64,000 nt of DNA from Marinobacter sp. C7 (GCF_022343555.1 NZ_JAKQZH010000001.1:1302001-1366000), one strand, 5' to 3'. Shown: positions 18,428 to 28,600, counted from the first letter of the stretch. Program-made: numbers and translations. Notes: generated from the sequence alone by a model not told the origin.

Positions 18428-21022
18428 TTAGGCAACGTTGGCCTCGGACGCTTTCTTGGTGTACTCCTCCATCTGGTCGAAGTTGAGATAACGGTAGATC
18501 TCTTTCGACATGCTGTTCAGGTCCTTGGCGTACTCCATATACTCCTGCGGAGACGGGAGTTTGCCCAGAACCGCACCCACAGCTGCCAGTTCCGCGGAGG
18601 TCAGGTACACGTTGGCACCATCGCCCAGGCGGTTCGGGAAGTTACGGGTGGAGGTGGAGAGCACGGTGGACTTGGCTGCGACACGGGCCTGGTTACCCAT
18701 GCACAGGGAGCAGCCCGGCATCTCGGTGCGAACACCGGCGGTGCCGTAGGTGTTGAAGTAACCTTCTTCCATCAGCTGCTGCTGGTCCATCTTGGTGGGC
18801 GGAGACATCCACAGACGGGTGCTCAGGGCGCCCTTGTGCTGCTCCAGCAGCTTGCCAGCGGCACGGAAGTGACCGATGTTGGTCATGCAGGAACCGATGA
18901 ACACTTCGTCCACCTTGTCGCCAGCCACTTCGGACAGGAACTTGGCGTCGTCCGGATCGTTCGGGCAGCAGACGATCGGCTCCTTGATATCGGCCAGATC
19001 GATCTCGATCACGTGGGCGTATTCTGCGTCCTTGTCGGCACGCATCAGCTTCGGATCCTTCAGCCACTCTTCCATCTGCTGGGCGCGACGCTCCAGGGTA
19101 CGCGGGTCGCCGTAACCTTCGGCAATCATCCAGCGCAGCATGGTGATGTTGGAGCGCAGGTACTCGGCCACGGACTCTTCGGACAGGTTGATGGTACAAC
19201 CGGCCGCGGAGCGCTCGGCAGAGGCGTCAGACAGCTCGAACGCCTGCTCGACGGTCAGGTGCTCCAGACCTTCGATTTCCAGGATGCGGCCGGAGAATTC
19301 GTTGATCTTGCCCTTCTTCTCGACGGTCAGCATGCCCTGCTTGATGCCATACAGCGGGATCGCGTGTACCAGGTCACGCAGGGTGATACCCGGCTGCATC
19401 TCGCCCTTGAAGCGGACCAGAACAGATTCCGGCATATCCAGCGGCATAACACCGGTGGCAGCAGCGAAGGCTACCAGACCGGAACCGGCCGGGAAGGAGA
19501 TGCCCATCGGGAAACGGGTGTGGGAGTCACCACCGGTACCCACGGTGTCCGGCAGCAGCATGCGGTTCAGCCAGGAGTGGATGATACCGTCGCCCGGACG
19601 CAGGGAAACACCGCCACGGGTGCGGATGAAGTCCGGCATGGTGTGCTGCATTTCAACGTCAACCGGCTTCGGATAGGCGGCGGTGTGACAGAAGGACTGC
19701 ATCACCAGGTCGGCCTGGAAGCCCAGACAGGCCAGGTCTTTCAGCTCGTCACGGGTCATCGGGCCAGTGGTGTCCTGGGAACCGACGGTGGTCATGTGCG
19801 GCTCGCAGTAGGTGTTCGGACGAACGCCTTTGCCTTCTTCGAGGCCACAGGCCTTGCCGACCATCTTTTGTGCCAGGGTGAAGCCTTTGGTGCCGGCTTC
19901 CGGATCCTTCGGCAGACGGAAGATGTCAGTGGCGCCCATGCCCAGGGCCTGGCGAGCCTTGTTGGTCAGGCCACGACCGATGATCAGCGGGATACGACCG
20001 CCGGCCTGTACTTCGTCCAGGATCACGTCGGACTTGAACTTGAACTCGGAGATTACTTCACCGGCTTCGTTCAGGATCTTGCCTTCGTACGGGCGGATTT
20101 CGATCACGTCGCCCATGTTCATGTTGTCGACCGGGGCTTCGAATACCAGAGCGCCGGCGTCTTCCATGGTGTTGAAGAAGATCGGGGCAACCTTGCTGCC
20201 GATGCAGACACCGCCGGCACGCTTGTTCGGCACACCCGGGATGTCTTCACCGAAGAACCACAGAACAGAGTTGGTGGCAGACTTACGGGAAGAACCGGTA
20301 CCGACCACGTCACCTACGAAGGCAACTGGCAGGCCCTTGGATTTGATTTCGTCGATCTGGCTCATCGGGCCAGTTACGCCGGGCTCTTCCGGCTTCAGGC
20401 CGTCGCGTTCCATCTTGTAGGCAGCGCGGGCGTGGAGCGGGATGTCCGGGCGGGACCAGGCATCCGGAGCCGGGGACAGGTCGTCGGTGTTGGTTTCGCC
20501 GGTAACCTTGAACACCACCATCTTGGTGCTCTCGGGAACCTTCTTCTTGTTGGTGAACCACTCGGCGTTGGCCCAGGACTCAACAACAGACTTGGCGACG
20601 GCGTTGCCGGCGTCCATCTTTTCCTTCACGTCGTTGAAGGCGTCGAACATCAGCAGGGTTTTCTTCAGCTGCTCACCAGCCAGTTCGGCCAGTTCACTGT
20701 CGTCCAGCAGTCCAACCAGAGTCTCGATGTTGTAACCACCCTGCATCATGCCCAGCAGTTTTACAGCGTATTCCTTGCTGATCAGCGGGGAGGTAGCTTC
20801 GCCTTTGGCGATGGCGGACAGGAAGGCGGCCTTGACGTAGGCAGCTTCGTCCACGCCCGGCGGAATGCGGTTTTCCAGCAGGTATACCAGGGTTTCCTCT
20901 TCACCCGCCGGCGGGTTCTTCAGCAGCTCAACCAGGGCTGCGGTCTGCTCGGCGTTCAGGGGCTTGGGGGGGATACCCAGGGCTTCACGTTCGGCAACGT
21001 GTTCACGATAGGCTTCTAACAC
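18428..21022 (-). CDS. acnB: bifunctional aconitate hydratase 2 / 2-methylisocitrate dehydratase
   Basis: 864 residues. AcnB interconverts citrate and isocitrate in the TCA cycle and can act in the methylcitrate pathway. The N-terminal HEAT-like domain begins [22 protein letters not shown]. The 4Fe-4S cluster ligands are in [11 protein letters not shown] and the [13 protein letters not shown] segment near the C-terminus. The frame is open to an ATG at 21037, but the GTG at 21022 matches the AcnB family N-terminus, and the GAGGG just upstream of it (within the longer frame) is placed as its ribosome site. Preceded by a structured leader and its own promoter. Confidence 0.96.
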   Translation of the reverse strand: MLEAYREHVAEREALGIPPKPLNAEQTAALVELLKNPPAGEEETLVYLLENRIPPGVDEAAYVKAAFLSAIAKGEATSPLISKEYAVKLLGMMQGGYNIETLVGLLDDSELAELAGEQLKKTLLMFDAFNDVKEKMDAGNAVAKSVVESWANAEWFTNKKKVPESTKMVVFKVTGETNTDDLSPAPDAWSRPDIPLHARAAYKMERDGLKPEEPGVTGPMSQIDEIKSKGLPVAFVGDVVGTGSSRKSATNSVLWFFGEDIPGVPNKRAGGVCIGSKVAPIFFNTMEDAGALVFEAPVDNMNMGDVIEIRPYEGKILNEAGEVISEFKFKSDVILDEVQAGGRIPLIIGRGLTNKARQALGMGATDIFRLPKDPEAGTKGFTLAQKMVGKACGLEEGKGVRPNTYCEPHMTTVGSQDTTGPMTRDELKDLACLGFQADLVMQSFCHTAAYPKPVDVEMQHTMPDFIRTRGGVSLRPGDGIIHSWLNRMLLPDTVGTGGDSHTRFPMGISFPAGSGLVAFAAATGVMPLDMPESVLVRFKGEMQPGITLRDLVHAIPLYGIKQGMLTVEKKGKINEFSGRILEIEGLEHLTVEQAFELSDASAERSAAGCTINLSEESVAEYLRSNITMLRWMIAEGYGDPRTLERRAQQMEEWLKDPKLMRADKDAEYAHVIEIDLADIKEPIVCCPNDPDDAKFLSEVAGDKVDEVFIGSCMTNIGHFRAAGKLLEQHKGALSTRLWMSPPTKMDQQQLMEEGYFNTYGTAGVRTEMPGCSLCMGNQARVAAKSTVLSTSTRNFPNRLGDGANVYLTSAELAAVGAVLGKLPSPQEYMEYAKDLNSMSKEIYRYLNFDQMEEYTKKASEANVA

Positions 21023-21048
21023 GATATGGACCCTCATCAGTTGGAATG

Positions 21049-21163
21049 TCCCGCTTTACGGCATCATGCCTGGCGGGAGTTTTATGGCGAAAAGGCCACG
21101 GGAGCCTCTGAATAATGCCTGAAATTTTGGGTCGGGGTATTCAGGGTTTATTCAGAGACTCCC
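21049..21163 (-). promoter_or_regulatory. structured 5' leader of acnB with two stem-loops
   Basis: Two dyads lie between the acnB promoter and start. Distal: 21101-21115 pairs with 21149-21163 (14 of 15 positions; arms read CTCTGAATAA / TTATTCAGAG). Inside it is a shorter CCTGA/TCAGG pair. Proximal: TCCCGC (21049-21054) pairs with GCGGGA (21073-21078), enclosing GGCAT-C-ATGCC (21060-21070). Both would be transcribed in the acnB mRNA. Whether this is a leader RNA switch or a small palindromic element (MITE or REP-like) that landed there is open. Confidence 0.5.
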
Positions 21164-21177
21164 TAAACTGGCGCTGC

Positions 21178-21206
21178 ATTCTATAGGAAACCCCTTACAA
21201 AGTTAA
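21178..21206 (-). promoter_or_regulatory. candidate acnB promoter
   Basis: On the minus strand TTAACT (21206-21201) and TAGAAT (21183-21178) are separated by 17 bp; hexamer matches are 4/6 and 5/6. Predicted start near 21171 would give a leader of about 150 nt. Confidence 0.5.
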
Positions 21207-21281
21207 GTTGGACAGAGGTCGGAGAAGTCTGCTAGGTGCGTTATACTCCGGCCTCCCCAATTTTCAGCCCCAAAATCCGAT

Positions 21282-21887
21282 ATGACTGACGCCCTGCAAG
21301 AGATTCACGATTTCCTCCCGTGCCGCACCCCGCAGAAGTGGATCGACAATGCCCTGGCCAACCAGGACCTGTTGCTCATCGACCACGCCCATTGCGAAAA
21401 GAAAGCGGCTTCCACGGCCCTCAGCCTGATGTACCGCTACGTGGACAACCGTGACCTGTTGAACAAGATGTCCCGGCTCGCGCGGGAAGAGTTACGCCAT
21501 TTCGAGCAGGTGCTGGCGATCATGAACAAGCGTGGCGTGGATTATGGCCACCTCACACCGGCCCGATATGCGGCCGGGCTGCGGCAGGCGGTGCGCGCCG
21601 AGGACCCGGGGCGGCTGGTGGACGTGCTCATTGTAGGCGCAATCATCGAGGCCCGGTCCTGTGAGCGGTTTGCCGCGCTGGCGCCGTATCTGGATGACAA
21701 ACTGACGGATTTCTACAACGGCCTGTTGAAGTCCGAGGCGCGGCATTACCAGGACTACCTGAAGCTGGCGGTGCAGGCCAATGGCGGGCCCGTGGATGAG
21801 AGAGTGGGGGCGTTTCTGGCGATCGAGAAGGAGTTGATCGAGTCGCCGGATAGTGAATTTCGCTTCCACAGTGGGCCGGTGGGCTAG
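21282..21887 (+). CDS. miaE: tRNA-(ms2io6A)-hydroxylase MiaE
   Basis: 201 residues. MiaE is a nonheme diiron monooxygenase that hydroxylates ms2i6A at position 37 of tRNAs reading U-starting codons. The ferritin-like ligand motifs are visible: EELRHFEQV (E-x-x-H), AIIEARSCERF, and SEARHYQDYL with the second E-x-x-H. The HAHCEKKAAS segment near the N-terminus is also typical. No ribosome site is obvious; a TATACT -10-like hexamer lies at 21242-21247. A palindromic array directly follows the stop codon. Confidence 0.92.
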   Translation: MTDALQEIHDFLPCRTPQKWIDNALANQDLLLIDHAHCEKKAASTALSLMYRYVDNRDLLNKMSRLAREELRHFEQVLAIMNKRGVDYGHLTPARYAAGLRQAVRAEDPGRLVDVLIVGAIIEARSCERFAALAPYLDDKLTDFYNGLLKSEARHYQDYLKLAVQANGGPVDERVGAFLAIEKELIESPDSEFRFHSGPVG

Positions 21888-21909
21888 CACGGGTTCGCGA
21901 AGGTAAGAC

Positions 21910-22075
21910 GGGGTCAGAAGAACATTTTCTTCTGACCCCAGGTTCACGCCTCAAACTCCGGGCTTCGACCCAAAAATGGGGTCAGATGAAGGCTTTCATC
22001 TGACCCCTGGTTTACGCTCCGAACTCCGGGCTTCGACCTGAAAATGGGGTCAGATGAAAGCTTTCATCTGACCCC
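21910..22075. repeat. tandem array of three 30-bp palindromes, 68-bp period
   Basis: Palindromes at 21910-21939, 21978-22007 and 22046-22075, each starting GGGGTCAGA and ending TCTGACCCC. Starts are exactly 68 bp apart, with similar 38-bp linkers that share CTCCGGGCTTCGACC. The third copy is a perfect 30-bp palindrome; the first has AGAAGAA/TTCTTCT arms while the others have AGATGAA/TTCATCT, so both arms changed together. The array lies between the convergent 3' ends of miaE and the LysR gene. The form resembles REP/BIME elements. Confidence 0.9.
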
Positions 22076-22099
22076 TTCTTCATCTTGGCCCTGTCTTCA

Positions 22100-22984
22100 T
22101 CACTCCAGCCCCCGGCACAACTCCATCCACGCATCAATCCCCGCACTCCGATACTTCTGCTTGTGCAGGATGAAATAAAACTGCCGGTCAAAGCGCCGAT
22201 GCTCCGGCACTTCCAATGGCACCAGGCTGCCCCGTCGGAAGGCGTCGGCCAGAACCACCTGCGACAGGCAGCCGATACCCAGATCTGCCTCCACCGCCCG
22301 CTTGATCGCCTCGGTATGCTCCAGTTCCAGCAACACATTCAGATCCGGTAGCAGGCCGTGCATGCCGCGCTCGAAGCTTTGACGGGTTCCGGAGCCCTGT
22401 TCGCGCATGATCCAGGTGGCTTCGCGCAGATCGTCATCGGTCAGTTTGCCCTTGCTGGCCAGCGGGTGAGTAGGGGAGCAGAACACCATCAGTTCGTCCC
22501 CCCGCCAGGGAATGACCTCAAGCTCGGACGACTGCAGTTCCCCCTCGATCAGACCGATGTCCAGTTCGAAATCCTTCACCCGCCGGGCAATGGTGCTGGT
22601 GTTGGCCACCTCCAGAGAAACCCGGGGATGGGTAGGGGTATTCATGTATTGGGCCATGACCCCGACGGCCAGATAGTTTCCGATAGTCAATGTGGCGCCG
22701 ACTTTGAGGGCGCCGACTTCCGTGTGCTTATTGAAGGCCTGTTCCAGTTCCCTGGCCTGGGCCAGCACGGATTCCACTTTGGGTCGGTACAGGCGCCCGA
22801 GTTCATTGAGCTGAAGGCGTTTGCCCACCCGGTCAAAGAGCTGGATATCGAACTGGCTTTCCAGCTCCTTGAGGGCGCTGCTGGCCGCGGACTGGGACAT
22901 GGCCAGTGAATCGGCAGCCCGGGTGATGTTCTGGAAGTGGGCGGCGGCAAGGAAGACTTCAAGCTGACGGAAACTGAATTTCAT
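22100..22984 (-). CDS. finR: LysR-family regulator, FinR-like
   Basis: 294 residues from the ATG at 22984 (MKFSFRQLEVFLAAAHFQNI). The open frame extends 24 residues further, but this start matches the LysR family. The N-terminal winged helix-turn-helix spans about residues 1-60 (ADSLAMSQSAASSALKELE), followed by the periplasmic-binding-protein-like effector domain (about 90-290). It is divergent from fpr, exactly as finR is in Pseudomonas, where FinR activates fpr expression under superoxide and other stress. The assignment is by context plus family; the sensing mechanism is not visible. Confidence 0.8.
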   Translation of the reverse strand: MKFSFRQLEVFLAAAHFQNITRAADSLAMSQSAASSALKELESQFDIQLFDRVGKRLQLNELGRLYRPKVESVLAQARELEQAFNKHTEVGALKVGATLTIGNYLAVGVMAQYMNTPTHPRVSLEVANTSTIARRVKDFELDIGLIEGELQSSELEVIPWRGDELMVFCSPTHPLASKGKLTDDDLREATWIMREQGSGTRQSFERGMHGLLPDLNVLLELEHTEAIKRAVEADLGIGCLSQVVLADAFRRGSLVPLEVPEHRRFDRQFYFILHKQKYRSAGIDAWMELCRGLE

Positions 22985-23021
22985 AAGGAAGCGCCATAAA
23001 TCGATTTTGTCGAATAAGGTT

Positions 23022-23036
23022 ATGGGTATATCCCAT
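23022..23036. promoter_or_regulatory. LysR-type operator between finR and fpr
   Basis: ATGGG-TATAT-CCCAT is a perfect 5+5 dyad that contains the T-N11-A core (T at 23023, A at 23035) expected for LysR-type regulators. It sits in the middle of the divergent 141-bp gap. Confidence 0.5.
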
Positions 23037-23125
23037 TTCATCGATAGGTTAGCCATGGGTTACACTTCAGGCAATCGATATTCAGACAAATCAAGTTTTT
23101 GCTTGATCGCAGGTATGAGGTTTAC

Positions 23126-23896
23126 ATGAGCAACCTGATGAAAGAAACGGTCACCAGCGTCCATCACTGGAACGACACCCTGTTCAGTTTCAAGACCAGT
23201 CGCGATCCCGGGTTCCGGTTCAAGAACGGTCATTTTGTGATGATCGGCCTTGAGACCGATGGCAAGCCGCTTATGCGCGCCTACAGTATCGCCAGCGCAA
23301 ACTATGAGGAAGAGCTTGAGTTCTTTTCCATCAAGGTGCCGGACGGCCCGCTGACCTCCCGCCTGCAGCAGATCAAGCCGGGCGACGAGATCCTGCTGAG
23401 CAAGAAGCCGACCGGCACCCTGGTGCTGGACAACCTTCTGCCTGGCAGGAACCTCTGGCTGATCAGCACCGGCACCGGACTGGCCCCGTTCATGAGTATC
23501 ATCAAGGACCCGGAAGTCTACGAGGCTTTCGACAAGGTGATCCTGACCCACGGTGTGCGCTACATCTCGGAGCTGGCCTACCAGAAAGAAATCGAGGAGC
23601 TGCCGGAAAACGAATTCTTTGGCGAGATGGTGAAAGGCAAGCTGTTGTACTACCCGACTGTCACCCGGGAGCCGTTCCGTAACGAGGGCCGCCTGACCGA
23701 TGCCATGGAGTCTGGCAAAATCACACGGGATCTCGAGCTTCCGGATTTCGATCCTGACCATGACCGATTCATGATCTGCGGCAGTCCCAGCATGCTCAAG
23801 GATACCTGCGCCATCCTGGACAAGATGGGATTCCGCGAGGCCCGGGGCGGCGACATGGGGCACTACGTGATCGAGCGGGCGTTTGTGGAGCAGTAA
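23126..23896 (+). CDS. fpr: ferredoxin--NADP reductase
   Basis: 256 residues. This FAD enzyme transfers electrons between NADPH and ferredoxin or flavodoxin and helps in oxidative-stress defence. FAD-binding R-A-Y-S-I-A is in LMRAYSIASANYEE (about residue 50), the NADP-binding segment is LISTGTGLAPFMSI, and CGSPSMLKDT is near the C-terminus. The protein ends YVIERAFVEQ as bacterial subclass I Fpr proteins do. The ATG at 23126 has GAGG seven bases upstream; the frame extends to a TTG at 23099 without support. Confidence 0.94.
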   Translation: MSNLMKETVTSVHHWNDTLFSFKTSRDPGFRFKNGHFVMIGLETDGKPLMRAYSIASANYEEELEFFSIKVPDGPLTSRLQQIKPGDEILLSKKPTGTLVLDNLLPGRNLWLISTGTGLAPFMSIIKDPEVYEAFDKVILTHGVRYISELAYQKEIEELPENEFFGEMVKGKLLYYPTVTREPFRNEGRLTDAMESGKITRDLELPDFDPDHDRFMICGSPSMLKDTCAILDKMGFREARGGDMGHYVIERAFVEQ

Positions 23897-23923
23897 GCTC
23901 TCGGTTCAGCGGATTCGCTCATG

Positions 23924-23956
23924 AAAGCCCCGGGGTCTCAGGCCCCGGGGCTTTTT
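23924..23956. terminator. terminator after fpr, overlapping the channel gene end
   Basis: AAAGCCCCGGGG pairs with CCCCGGGGCTTTTT around a 7-nt loop. It overlaps the last codons and stop of the convergent channel gene, whose stop codon starts the CDS at 23938. Confidence 0.88.
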
Positions 23957-24810
23957 GCTTTCTTGCGAGGGTCGGTGGTCTCTTCATCAAGCCAGGTACC
24001 ACAGTACTTGCAATAGCGGGCGTCCTGCTCGTGGCGGTGCTTTCCGCAACCCGGACAGGCTTCATTGGAATAGCGCTCCCTCTGAAGAGCCCGGATGACC
24101 TCAGCGGAAAAAATACCCACCGGCAAGGCAATGATCGAGTAACCGGTGAGCATGATCGCGACGGAGATGAATTGTCCCAGAGCCGTAACTGGGGTGATGT
24201 CCCCATAGCCGACCGTGGTCAGAGTGACGATCCCCCAGTAGATGGCCTTGGGAATGCTGCTGAAGCCCGCTTCGGCCGGTTCGATCAGATACAGGACGGA
24301 CGAAAAGATGGTCACCAGCATCAGGACGGTGAACAGGAAAAGCCCGATCTGGTGCCGGCTCCGTACCAGGGCTCCCCAGAGCAGACGCTTCTCCCCCTCC
24401 AGTGTCATCATTTCCAGAACCCGGAACAGACGGAGCGCGCGCAGTAGCCGCACAACCACCAGTACCTGAGCCCCTGGGAAGATCAGCACCAGCCACGTGG
24501 GCAGGACCGCCAGAACATCAATGACTCCATAAAAGCTTTTCAGGTAGAGCCAGGGTTTTTCCAGGCAGTAGATCCTCAGTGCCAGCTCAATGGTGAAGAT
24601 AACGGTAACGACCCATTCTGTGTAGAAAAACAGCGAACCGAAGCGCTCGTGATACCGGTCAATGCTGTCCAGCATCACGATCGCTACGCTTAGGAAGATC
24701 AGTAGTATCAGGGCGATATCAAACGCCTTGGCGACCGGTGTGTCCGACTCGAAGATCAGCTGGAAAAGGCGCGTTCGTAAGCCCAGTTTGGCGGGTTTGA
24801 GGGTCGGCAT
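23938..24810 (-). CDS. voltage-gated potassium channel with C-terminal zinc ribbon
   Basis: 290 residues with six predicted membrane helices. Helices S1-S3 lie at roughly 30-110. S4 carries four arginines at exactly every third position (121, 124, 127, 130), the voltage-sensor signature. S5 lies at about 155-175, the selectivity filter T-V-G-Y-G-D is at 199-204, and S6 at about 213-238. A short cytoplasmic tail has two C-x-x-C pairs (252/255 and 267/270), a rubredoxin-like zinc ribbon. It is therefore a KvAP-like K+ channel, not a 2TM Kch or a sodium channel. An AGGAGA site lies before the start. The ribbon could give metal or redox control; that is speculation. Confidence 0.93.
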   Translation of the reverse strand: MPTLKPAKLGLRTRLFQLIFESDTPVAKAFDIALILLIFLSVAIVMLDSIDRYHERFGSLFFYTEWVVTVIFTIELALRIYCLEKPWLYLKSFYGVIDVLAVLPTWLVLIFPGAQVLVVVRLLRALRLFRVLEMMTLEGEKRLLWGALVRSRHQIGLFLFTVLMLVTIFSSVLYLIEPAEAGFSSIPKAIYWGIVTLTTVGYGDITPVTALGQFISVAIMLTGYSIIALPVGIFSAEVIRALQRERYSNEACPGCGKHRHEQDARYCKYCGTWLDEETTDPRKKAKSPGA

Positions 24811-24911
24811 CCGGTGGGTGTCTCCTGTTCCTTCAAGGACGGCTGATCTTTACTAGACTCTAGAGAGCGTTATCTCGTCCCGTCAACTCACTTTCCCCGG
24901 AGGAAAACACT

Positions 24912-25568
24912 ATGAAGGGAGTTTTGGGCTCAGGTCTGGCCAGTGCTGCGGTTATTCCATTGTTGGGGGTGGTGCTGACAGGCCCGGTATACGCCGGAGC
25001 CGGCGATTTTTATGTCCGGGCCGGAGTCAGTGCCATGGATCCGGATACGGGTAGTGAGAGCTTCTCGGCCATACCCCGTAGCGGTGTCCGCCTGGAAAGC
25101 GATATTGCCCTCAGTGGCACCCTGGGATGGTTTTTCACGGACTATGCCGCCCTCGAAATCAGTTCCTCGTTACCGTACTCGCCCGATCTTGAAGGCAATC
25201 ACCGCTTGAAGGATCTTGGTTTAGGCCAGATCGGTGATGTGAAGTACGTGCCGACCTATCTCACCATGAATTTCTTCATGGACGACACTTCTGCCGTCAC
25301 CCCTTACCTTGGCGCCGGCGTTGCATTCAACAAGTTCTATGATGAGAACGCCAGACCGTCCGGTCTCGACGTCAATCTGGACAGCACCTTTGACCCCACC
25401 TTACTGGCAGGCGTTGAGCTGGATTTCGGTGGGCCGGTACTGGTCAATTTCGACGTTCGGTATACCCTGCTGGACACAGACGCCAGATTTTCCGGAGCCA
25501 TTAACGAAACTATTGAAATGGAGGTCGATCCGGTGGTGTTCACGCTGGCGGTGGGGCACCGGTTTTGA
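24912..25568 (+). CDS. ompW: OmpW-family outer-membrane protein
   Basis: 218 residues with a signal peptide of about 28-30 residues (cleavage near VYAGA). OmpW forms an eight-stranded beta barrel with a hydrophobic channel for small nonpolar molecules. Visible features are the FYVRAGVSAMDP first strand, GTLGWFFTDYAALEISSSLP, the TYLTMNFFMDD and PYLGAGVAFNKFYDE segments of the family, and a C-terminal aromatic ending (GHRF) for barrel assembly. Good GGAGG ribosome site. The family assignment is firm; the transported compound is not known. Confidence 0.9.
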   Translation: MKGVLGSGLASAAVIPLLGVVLTGPVYAGAGDFYVRAGVSAMDPDTGSESFSAIPRSGVRLESDIALSGTLGWFFTDYAALEISSSLPYSPDLEGNHRLKDLGLGQIGDVKYVPTYLTMNFFMDDTSAVTPYLGAGVAFNKFYDENARPSGLDVNLDSTFDPTLLAGVELDFGGPVLVNFDVRYTLLDTDARFSGAINETIEMEVDPVVFTLAVGHRF

Positions 25569-25591
25569 ATGGAACTTGCCATCCATGAAAC

Positions 25592-25621
25592 GAAGAAGGC
25601 CGGGAGTTCCCGGCCTTCTTC
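25592..25621. terminator. bidirectional terminator between ompW and the LVIVD lipoprotein gene
   Basis: GAAGAAGGCCGGGA and TCCCGGCCTTCTTC form a 14-bp stem with a two-base loop; it lies between convergent genes. Confidence 0.85.
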
Positions 25622-25638
25622 ATTCTGGTGTCGAGGTT

Positions 25639-28600
25639 TTACTGACGGAAGATCACCAGCCCCCCGCCACCATCGGCCACGTAGACCCGTCCATTCGCGA
25701 TCGCGGTTCCTGTCGCTTCACCGACGGTCTGCTGGTGCTCGAGGAGTACCGGATTGGCGGGATCGCTCCAGTCGAGTTTGGCAACACCCGCTTCCCCGTA
25801 CGCTACGTAGAACAGCAGCCGTGGTTCGTCGAGGGTGTACCATTGTCCGTCGCCATCGACCAGGAGGGTGTCGGCGGGGAAGTACTGCGGGGTCATGTAC
25901 AGGGCCTCTGGATCAGACTCCTCAAGTCCCGGTTCGGCCTGGAGCCGATACTGGGCGACTGCCTCCGGGCGGTAGTCGAAACCGCTGCCACCCATGCTCC
26001 AGATCTTGTCCGGTTCGACCCCCGAGGGCAGTGGCGCCAGCAGATCGTCAATGCTGTAGGCCAGCAGCCCGAAACCGCCGTAGCTGAAGTAGGCATGGTC
26101 ACCGATGACATCCACATCGACGCTGCGGCTGTCGGCCTTGCCGATGTGCACGGTGCCATCCAGTTCTTCCTCGATCTTGATTGGCTGGAAGATCTTGACC
26201 AGTTCCATGCCGGGGGTGACCCCGTCCAGCAGAAGGCCGGTCATGTCGACCACGGCAATACCGGAGTGGCCGGAGGCCACGAAGGCGTAAATGCTGCCGT
26301 CTGAAGGGCTTGTCCAGAGTTCAACGCCCGAAGCCCGACCCAAAAGAGGATTGCCGGTCGCTGAGCCCAGGTTGGCAACGACGTGGTTACCGGTACCGTC
26401 GGCGGGGTTCATGGTCATGTCGTATACGGTCAGTCCGTTGCTGCCGTCTGCCACCACCGCATAATTACCATGGAAATCCACGTCATAGGCGTGATCCTGC
26501 CGGCTGATGCCACCGAACGAGCCTGAGTCCAGGTTATGCTCGAAGAAGTCCGAGGGTTGTGGTGTCAGCAGTAGCGGTGTGCCGGGAACACCCTGGCCGG
26601 CCTCTGCCCCGGTTACATCCACGCGGCGCAACCCCAGGCTCTGGGACATCACATAGGCCATGTCGTCATTGCCACCCATGATCACGTTATAGGCATGGGG
26701 AGTCGGGTAGACCGTGGAGCCGTCCGGGTTGTCGACTTCGTATTCGTCGACCACCGTATTGGCTACCACGTGTGGTTCATCAAGCGCATTGCCATCGGCA
26801 TCCGCGATCTGCCAGACAATCATCCCATGGGGGCCATCGGCCATGTAGAGATACTGTTGCGTCGCCGCTACGCCTTGGGTGTGACCCACCGCCAGGGGCG
26901 AAGTTGGCGCGCCATCGGCATCGGCATAGGTTTCCGTGGTACTGGCAAAGTAGGCGGGTACCGTGAACTTGGTGGCCATGTCGGTGCTCCCGGTTGTCAG
27001 GTCACCAATATCCATGAAGTTGAGGCCACCGGCACCCGTGGCCTGGACCACGTCCACGGCGCCAGGGTCATCACTGATGCCTTCCATCAGGAACAGCGCG
27101 TTGCCATGGCCGCTTACTTCACCGGTGACCAGCAGGCTCGGGGCCTCGTACATCCAGATGGGCAGCGATTCGTTGTCGTCCGGGTTCCAAGCGCCCATGT
27201 CGTAGGAGGTCACGAACTCGTAGTCGGGCCAGTGTAGCCTTTCCGGGAACAGGTCGTTATCAAAGCCTCCGGCGCCTTGTTGCCAATTTCCGGCAGGAGC
27301 ATCGGCGTTATCCAGGGCGACCAGACCGGCAAAGTGGTCGGCATAGTACACCCGGTTGTTGGTGGTATCGACCTCGACATCGACGACGCCCGCTTCCTTG
27401 AGCATACCTACCCCGAAGTAGGGGAACAGGCTCTGTGACTGCTCACCGGTCGGCTCATCGGGGCCATGGGCAGGCACGGCCGGGGCATAGCCCTGGTAGG
27501 CGATGTTGGCAGTGTCGGTGGCGTCCACTGCTACCAGACCGGCCAGACCGTAGGCCAGGTAAACGATGGTCTGGTTGCCGCTACCGGTGTTGTAGGTTTC
27601 GACATCCAGCTTGTTGGCCTTGTAGTAGTACTTGCCGTAGCGGTCGAAATCCGCCCAGGGTGTCGCAGCCGTGTCATTGTCGCCATGCCAGACTTCCAGA
27701 ATCTCGAAGGAGGCCTGGTTATGGTTGGGCATGCCCGTCTCGGCGTCCAGGTACCCTTCGCCATCGGCCGTGGCACCGGTCTGGACCTGGGTTGTCACGT
27801 CCATGTCCAGGAACCAGTCTTCGGAAACGCTGGTATCGGTATAGAGGTTGTAGTAACCGATGCGGTCCAGAGTGGCCGGATCATAGACTCCGAGCCCGAG
27901 GAAGCCGATGGCCGCATACAGGTTGCCGTCCGTATGCAGCTGCAAATCTGCCGGGGCACCCCAGGGGTGCTCCCCCGAGTATTGGAGGGTGTAGACCTCA
28001 TCGTCGATGACGAGCGTCCCGTCTTCCTCCGTAGCCGGTGTTGCCGAGACGACATTGGCAAGGGCGGTACGGTGGATGCCGTAACTCTCGTTTGCAACCC
28101 ACAGGTCGATGCCGTTCGTCTCCAGAGACTTGATGAAGCCGTGCCCCGAGATAGTGACGTCTGTCACTACGTCACCGCCGCCTTCAGCGTATTTGATTCC
28201 GCTCTGTTCGTAATTCACGGGTGTCGTATGCAGCACCTGCATCGAAGCCGGATCGGTGATGTCGACCACCGCAATCCCGGATTCGCGAACCGCCGCCAAT
28301 GCATAGGTGCGCCCCTCATAGGGCACCACAAGAATGTCCTGGATAAAGCTTTCCAGTTCGATCTCATGGACCGCGCCTGCGGTGGTCTGGATCGGTGTGA
28401 TTGCCAGGCGGTTGGCCATGTTGTAGACCGCCCAGTCAGTCCCACCGACTTCGGCACGGGCCGTTGCAGTCGTGGCGCCGCCGATCTGGACGGCTTTTTC
28501 GGTCAGGAATGCCTCGACAATGGCTTCGCCCTGCGGAGTGCCCAGTGAGGCATCGTGATCGCTGCGCTCGCAGCCGGTCAGGATTGTAACTAAACCTGCC

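Noticed and set aside
18836..21019. 727-codon open frame opposite acnB
   Set aside because: Antisense shadow of a well-supported AcnB sequence in GC-rich DNA.
21910..22075. CRISPR array
   Set aside because: Regular spacing, but linkers are similar to each other rather than unique spacers, the repeats are full palindromes, and no cas genes are present.
21910..22075. simple rho-independent terminators
   Set aside because: Stems are strong but lack T-runs, occur in triplicate with exact periods, and recur elsewhere, so a repeat family explains them better.
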